Shown here: one piece after another, positions 6,265 through 8,184 of the stretch
Position numbering within the stretch: position 1 is the first letter of the stretch
Layout of the letters: the number at the start of each line of letters is the position of its first letter
NCBI GenBank assembly: GCA_035253645.1
Contig: DATFBW010000088.1
Span: 1 to 8,184 of the forward strand
Origin: DASYRX01 sp035253645
GTDB taxonomy: Bacteria > Gemmatimonadota > Gemmatimonadetes > Gemmatimonadales > Gemmatimonadaceae
Direction: 5' to 3'
DNA: 8,184 nucleotides
Translations under genes and position numbers: made by a program
Notes under the pieces: model-generated
The model's database searches: none
What the model saw: the letters and a program-made list of their open reading frames with translations, nothing else
Told to the model about the DNA's origin: nothing

Positions 6265-7449
6265 ATGAAGTGCGCCATTTGGCGGTACGCTGTCTTGGTC
6301 TTTGCGGTCGCCATCCCCGCGCTTGCGCAGGGTCAATCGACCGAGCAACGCCTGCGCGCTCAGCGCGAAGAGCTGGACCGCATACGCCAGGAACGGGACG
6401 AGCTGCAACGCCGTCTGCAGCAACTATCGGGTGAAGCACGCGATATCACGGCTGAGGTGACGAATCTGCGCGGCCAGGCGGATGCGACTGCCCGACTGGT
6501 CCGCTCGCTTGATACGCAGCTCAGGACAATCACCGGCGAGGTCGATAGCGCTAATGCGCGACTGTCGCGTGCCGAAGACGACGTCGAGAAGAAGAAAGCC
6601 GCGCTGCAGCGTCGCGTCGTCGAGATCTACAAGCGCGGACCGCTCTACACGTTCGAGGCCCTGCTGTCGGCACGGTCGTTCGGCGAGTTGGTCGGACGCT
6701 ACAAGTACCTGCACGAGCTCGCGCTGTGGGATCGTTCGCTTGTCAATCGCGTGGAGGCGCTGTACCGGCAGGTGGGGCAGCAGAAGCAGCTTCTCGTTAG
6801 GCTCCGCGACGAATTCGAGCGCAACCGCGAAGAGAAGGCGCGCGAAGAAGCACGTCTGCGCTCGCTGGAGAAATACCAGTCGCGCACGCTGGCCGACGTC
6901 CGCCGCACGCAGCAGGACGTCGAGCGCCGCCTCACCAACATCGCGCGCGACGAGCAGCGCCTCACGAACCTCATCGCGTCGCTGGAAGAGGCTCGCCGCC
7001 GCGCCGAAGATCCCGCTGCCGCGGGACCTGCGACGTCGTCGATCAAGTCTGCGGACGCCGGGAAGCTGGACTGGCCGGTTACCGGGTCGATCATGTATCG
7101 CTACGGGCGCCTGGTGAGCCCGGATAACACGGCGGTGCGCTGGAACGGAATCGGCATCGAGGCGCCGTCCGGCACCCCCGTGCGCGCCATCGCCGACGGG
7201 CAAGTGATGATATCCGAAGCGTTAGGCACCTACGGCCTAACGATAATCGTGCAGCACGGAGGGGGCGACTATTCGGTGTATGGTTCCCTCAGCGTGTCCA
7301 ACGTGCGCAAGGGGATGCAGGTGGTCAAAGGACAGGTCATCGGTGCCGTGGGGCGCGCCGATCCTGACATGGAGCCGCATCTCCACTTCGAATTCCGACC
7401 CAAAGGGCGCGCCGTCGACCCGCTTGGATGGTTGAAGGGTGGGCAATAG
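6265..7449 (+). CDS. envC: EnvC-like LytM-domain amidase activator (degenerate M23 peptidase)
   Basis: The 394-residue protein is exported: a basic N-terminus, a hydrophobic stretch (8-20) and an ALA cleavage motif ending near residue 21 form a Sec signal peptide. Residues about 23-250 are charged heptad-like coiled coil, and about 268-394 form a LytM/M23 domain. In active M23 enzymes the first zinc motif is HxGxD. Here it reads WNGIG (293-297), losing both ligands, and the later YxHL position reads YGSL (339-342). The final HLH is kept (372-374). From memory, E. coli EnvC also has Trp at the first His position. This pattern and the position 2 bp after ftsX argue for an EnvC-type activator of septal N-acetylmuramoyl-L-alanine amidases rather than an active peptidase. 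Direct enzymatic activity cannot be excluded. An 8-bp-stem hairpin of two octamer copies lies at 7220-7242. Confidence 0.88.
   Translation: MKCAIWRYAVLVFAVAIPALAQGQSTEQRLRAQREELDRIRQERDELQRRLQQLSGEARDITAEVTNLRGQADATARLVRSLDTQLRTITGEVDSANARLSRAEDDVEKKKAALQRRVVEIYKRGPLYTFEALLSARSFGELVGRYKYLHELALWDRSLVNRVEALYRQVGQQKQLLVRLRDEFERNREEKAREEARLRSLEKYQSRTLADVRRTQQDVERRLTNIARDEQRLTNLIASLEEARRRAEDPAAAGPATSSIKSADAGKLDWPVTGSIMYRYGRLVSPDNTAVRWNGIGIEAPSGTPVRAIADGQVMISEALGTYGLTIIVQHGGGDYSVYGSLSVSNVRKGMQVVKGQVIGAVGRADPDMEPHLHFEFRPKGRAVDPLGWLKGGQ
7220..7242 (+). repeat. Inverted pair of octamer motifs (8-bp stem, 7-nt loop) inside the envC-like gene
   Basis: CGTTAGGC at 7220-7227 and its exact reverse complement GCCTAACG at 7235-7242 are separated by seven bases (ACCTACG). 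The transcript, or single-stranded DNA, could form an 8-bp hairpin. It lies in the LytM-domain coding region and encodes A-L-G-T-Y-G-L-T, a segment compatible with the family consensus. No T run follows, so a terminator role is unlikely. Confidence 0.7.
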
Positions 7450-7468
7450 GTCTGAGGTCTGAGGTCTG
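7448..7468. repeat. Three perfect tandem copies of AGGTCTG
   Basis: Three exact 7-bp units, 7448-7454, 7455-7461 and 7462-7468, begin inside the stop codon of the envC-like gene and run up to the ribosome site of nfo. The unit differs at one base from the AGCTCTG units after the PLP-enzyme stop, so both belong to one repeat family. The next bases, AGGAGGA, look like a diverged unit that now serves as a Shine-Dalgarno sequence. Confidence 0.85.
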
Positions 7469-7486
7469 AGGAGGAAGCTGAAGCCA

Positions 7487-8184
7487 GTGGCAGGATTGTT
7501 GGGCGCGCATGTTTCTACCGCCGGTGGCGTCACTCGTGCACTGCCGCGAGCGCACGCCGTGGGCGCGACGGCCATGCAGATCTTCACGAAGCAGTGCAGC
7601 CAGTGGGTCGAGCCGCGCATCGACGCCGAGACCGGGGCCGACTTTCAGCGCAACGCCCGGGAAATCTCGTTAGGCAGCACCAACGCGCACGACAGCTACC
7701 TGATCAACCTCGCGTCGCCGGATCCGATGTTGTGGACGCGCTCGCTCGTCTCGTTCGTCTGCGAGCTGAAACGCTGCAAGGCGCTCGACCTCGACCTGCT
7801 GGTCTCACACCCGGGCAACTACATGGATGACCGGGACAGCGGCCTGGCCCGCAACGCAGAGGCGATCTCCATGGCGCTCGAGCTCGTTCCCGGTCGCACG
7901 CGCCTCTTGCTGGAGACGACCGCCGGATCGGGGACCGCGCTCGGAGCGTCCTTCGAGGAGCTGGCGCGTCTGATCGCGCTGATCGCCGAACCGCAGCGGC
8001 ACCGCGTCGGTGTGTGCGTCGACACGTGTCACGTCTTCGCCGCCGGCTACGACCTCGCGAATGACTACGACGCCGTCTGGCAACGCTTCGAGGACTCGTT
8101 AGGCCTCGAACGCCTTGGCTTGATGCACCTCAACGACTCCATGATGCCATGCGGGTCGCGCCGCGACCGGCACGAGCTGATCGG
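7487..8184 (+). CDS. nfo: Endonuclease IV (AP endonuclease), 3' end outside window
   Basis: Endonuclease IV cuts DNA 5' of abasic sites during base-excision repair, using a three-zinc active site in a TIM barrel. The visible 232 residues begin with GLLGAHVSTAGGV, the standard start of the family, and carry nearly all its metal ligands: His68 in HDSYLINLA, His108 in SHPG, Glu143 in LLETTAG, Asp179 and His182 in DTCH, His214 in MHLND, and Asp227 and His229 in DRH. The last ligand Glu and about 45-60 C-terminal residues lie beyond the window. GTG at 7487 is chosen because it falls just before the conserved start and 12 bp after GGAGG (7470-7474); TTG at 7496 is an alternative. Both TTA codons in the visible part belong to octamer motifs. 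It follows the envC-like gene after 37 bp and may be co-transcribed with it. Confidence 0.95.
   Translation, partial: MAGLLGAHVSTAGGVTRALPRAHAVGATAMQIFTKQCSQWVEPRIDAETGADFQRNAREISLGSTNAHDSYLINLASPDPMLWTRSLVSFVCELKRCKALDLDLLVSHPGNYMDDRDSGLARNAEAISMALELVPGRTRLLLETTAGSGTALGASFEELARLIALIAEPQRHRVGVCVDTCHVFAAGYDLANDYDAVWQRFEDSLGLERLGLMHLNDSMMPCGSRRDRHELI

Larger units (their letters stand above)
74..8104. repeat. Dispersed octamer motif CGTTAGGC / GCCTAACG, 15 exact copies
   Basis: Exact copies read as CGTTAGGC on the + strand start at 74, 677, 1124, 5803, 6183, 6795, 7220, 7668 and 8097. Copies read as GCCTAACG start at 374, 1217, 2711, 3414, 3590 and 7235. Two further copies keep the 7-mer core GTTAGGC after G (90-96 and 1034-1040), and CCTAACG at 3920-3926 lacks only the outer base. 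A random sequence of this length would hold about 0.25 octamers over both strands. Both orientations are present and nearly all copies are inside genes, so this is a genome-style dispersed word rather than an operator of one gene. Confidence 0.9.

Noticed and set aside
6424..7203. 259-codon open frame on the - strand opposite the envC-like gene
   Set aside because: It lies wholly antisense to a gene with a signal peptide, coiled coil and LytM domain. The translation is Arg/Ala/Leu-rich with no recognisable motif, as expected for a GC-rich shadow frame.
6265..7449. Annotation as an active M23 endopeptidase
   Set aside because: Two of the three usual zinc ligands are replaced (Trp293 for His, Gly297 for Asp), and the gene directly follows ftsEX, so an EnvC-type activator fits better.
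7448..7477. Heptad repeats after the envC-like stop considered as an intrinsic terminator
   Set aside because: The repeats are direct, not inverted, so they form no stem, and no T run follows.
74..8104. Octamer considered as a transcription-factor operator
   Set aside because: Nearly all copies lie inside coding sequence, in both orientations and far from likely promoters, which does not fit a regulator of these genes.

Overview
The window is GC-rich, gene-dense DNA from a bacterium, and every convincing gene lies on the + strand. A cell-division module of ftsE, ftsX and an EnvC-like factor, the last with a signal peptide, points to a bacterium with a Gram-negative-type envelope. The overall style suggests Gemmatimonadota: many GTG starts, chains of 4-bp gene overlaps, and a very frequent CGTTAGGC octamer. 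That phylum assignment is an inference from style and was not tested by any search.

Layout. Positions 1-4577 hold a tightly packed chain of six genes whose junctions overlap or nearly touch: a 5'-truncated ROK-family sugar kinase (1-693), a PfkB-family kinase (690-1679), a STAS-like/GHKL ATPase (1676-2578), a STAS-like protein (2575-3123), an unrecognised 98-residue protein (3123-3419) and a Cys/Met-metabolism PLP enzyme (3423-4577). A 144-bp spacer follows (4578-4721). It carries degenerate 7-bp repeats, a nested inverted repeat and a possible weak terminator. The second cluster is ftsE (4722-5417), ftsX (5414-6262) and an EnvC-like LytM protein (6265-7449). After a short spacer with three perfect 7-bp repeats comes nfo, endonuclease IV, which starts at 7487 and runs off the window.

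How the genes work together. FtsE and FtsX should form the ABC-type complex that controls peptidoglycan splitting at the septum. The third protein has coiled coils and a LytM domain with missing zinc ligands, as expected of an EnvC-type amidase activator worked by FtsX. In the first cluster the ATPase and STAS-like proteins resemble an anti-sigma/anti-anti-sigma partner-switch pair. They are translationally coupled to metabolic kinases and a sulfur amino-acid enzyme; what they control cannot be read from this window.

The most unusual signal is not a gene. The octamer CGTTAGGC, on either strand, occurs 15 times, plus two copies that keep only the 7-mer core GTTAGGC. Chance predicts about 0.25 copies of the octamer. 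The copies sit almost entirely inside coding sequence and force rare codons (TTA, CTA, AGG). A second family of 7-bp repeats (AG[G/C]TCTG) follows two of the stop codons.
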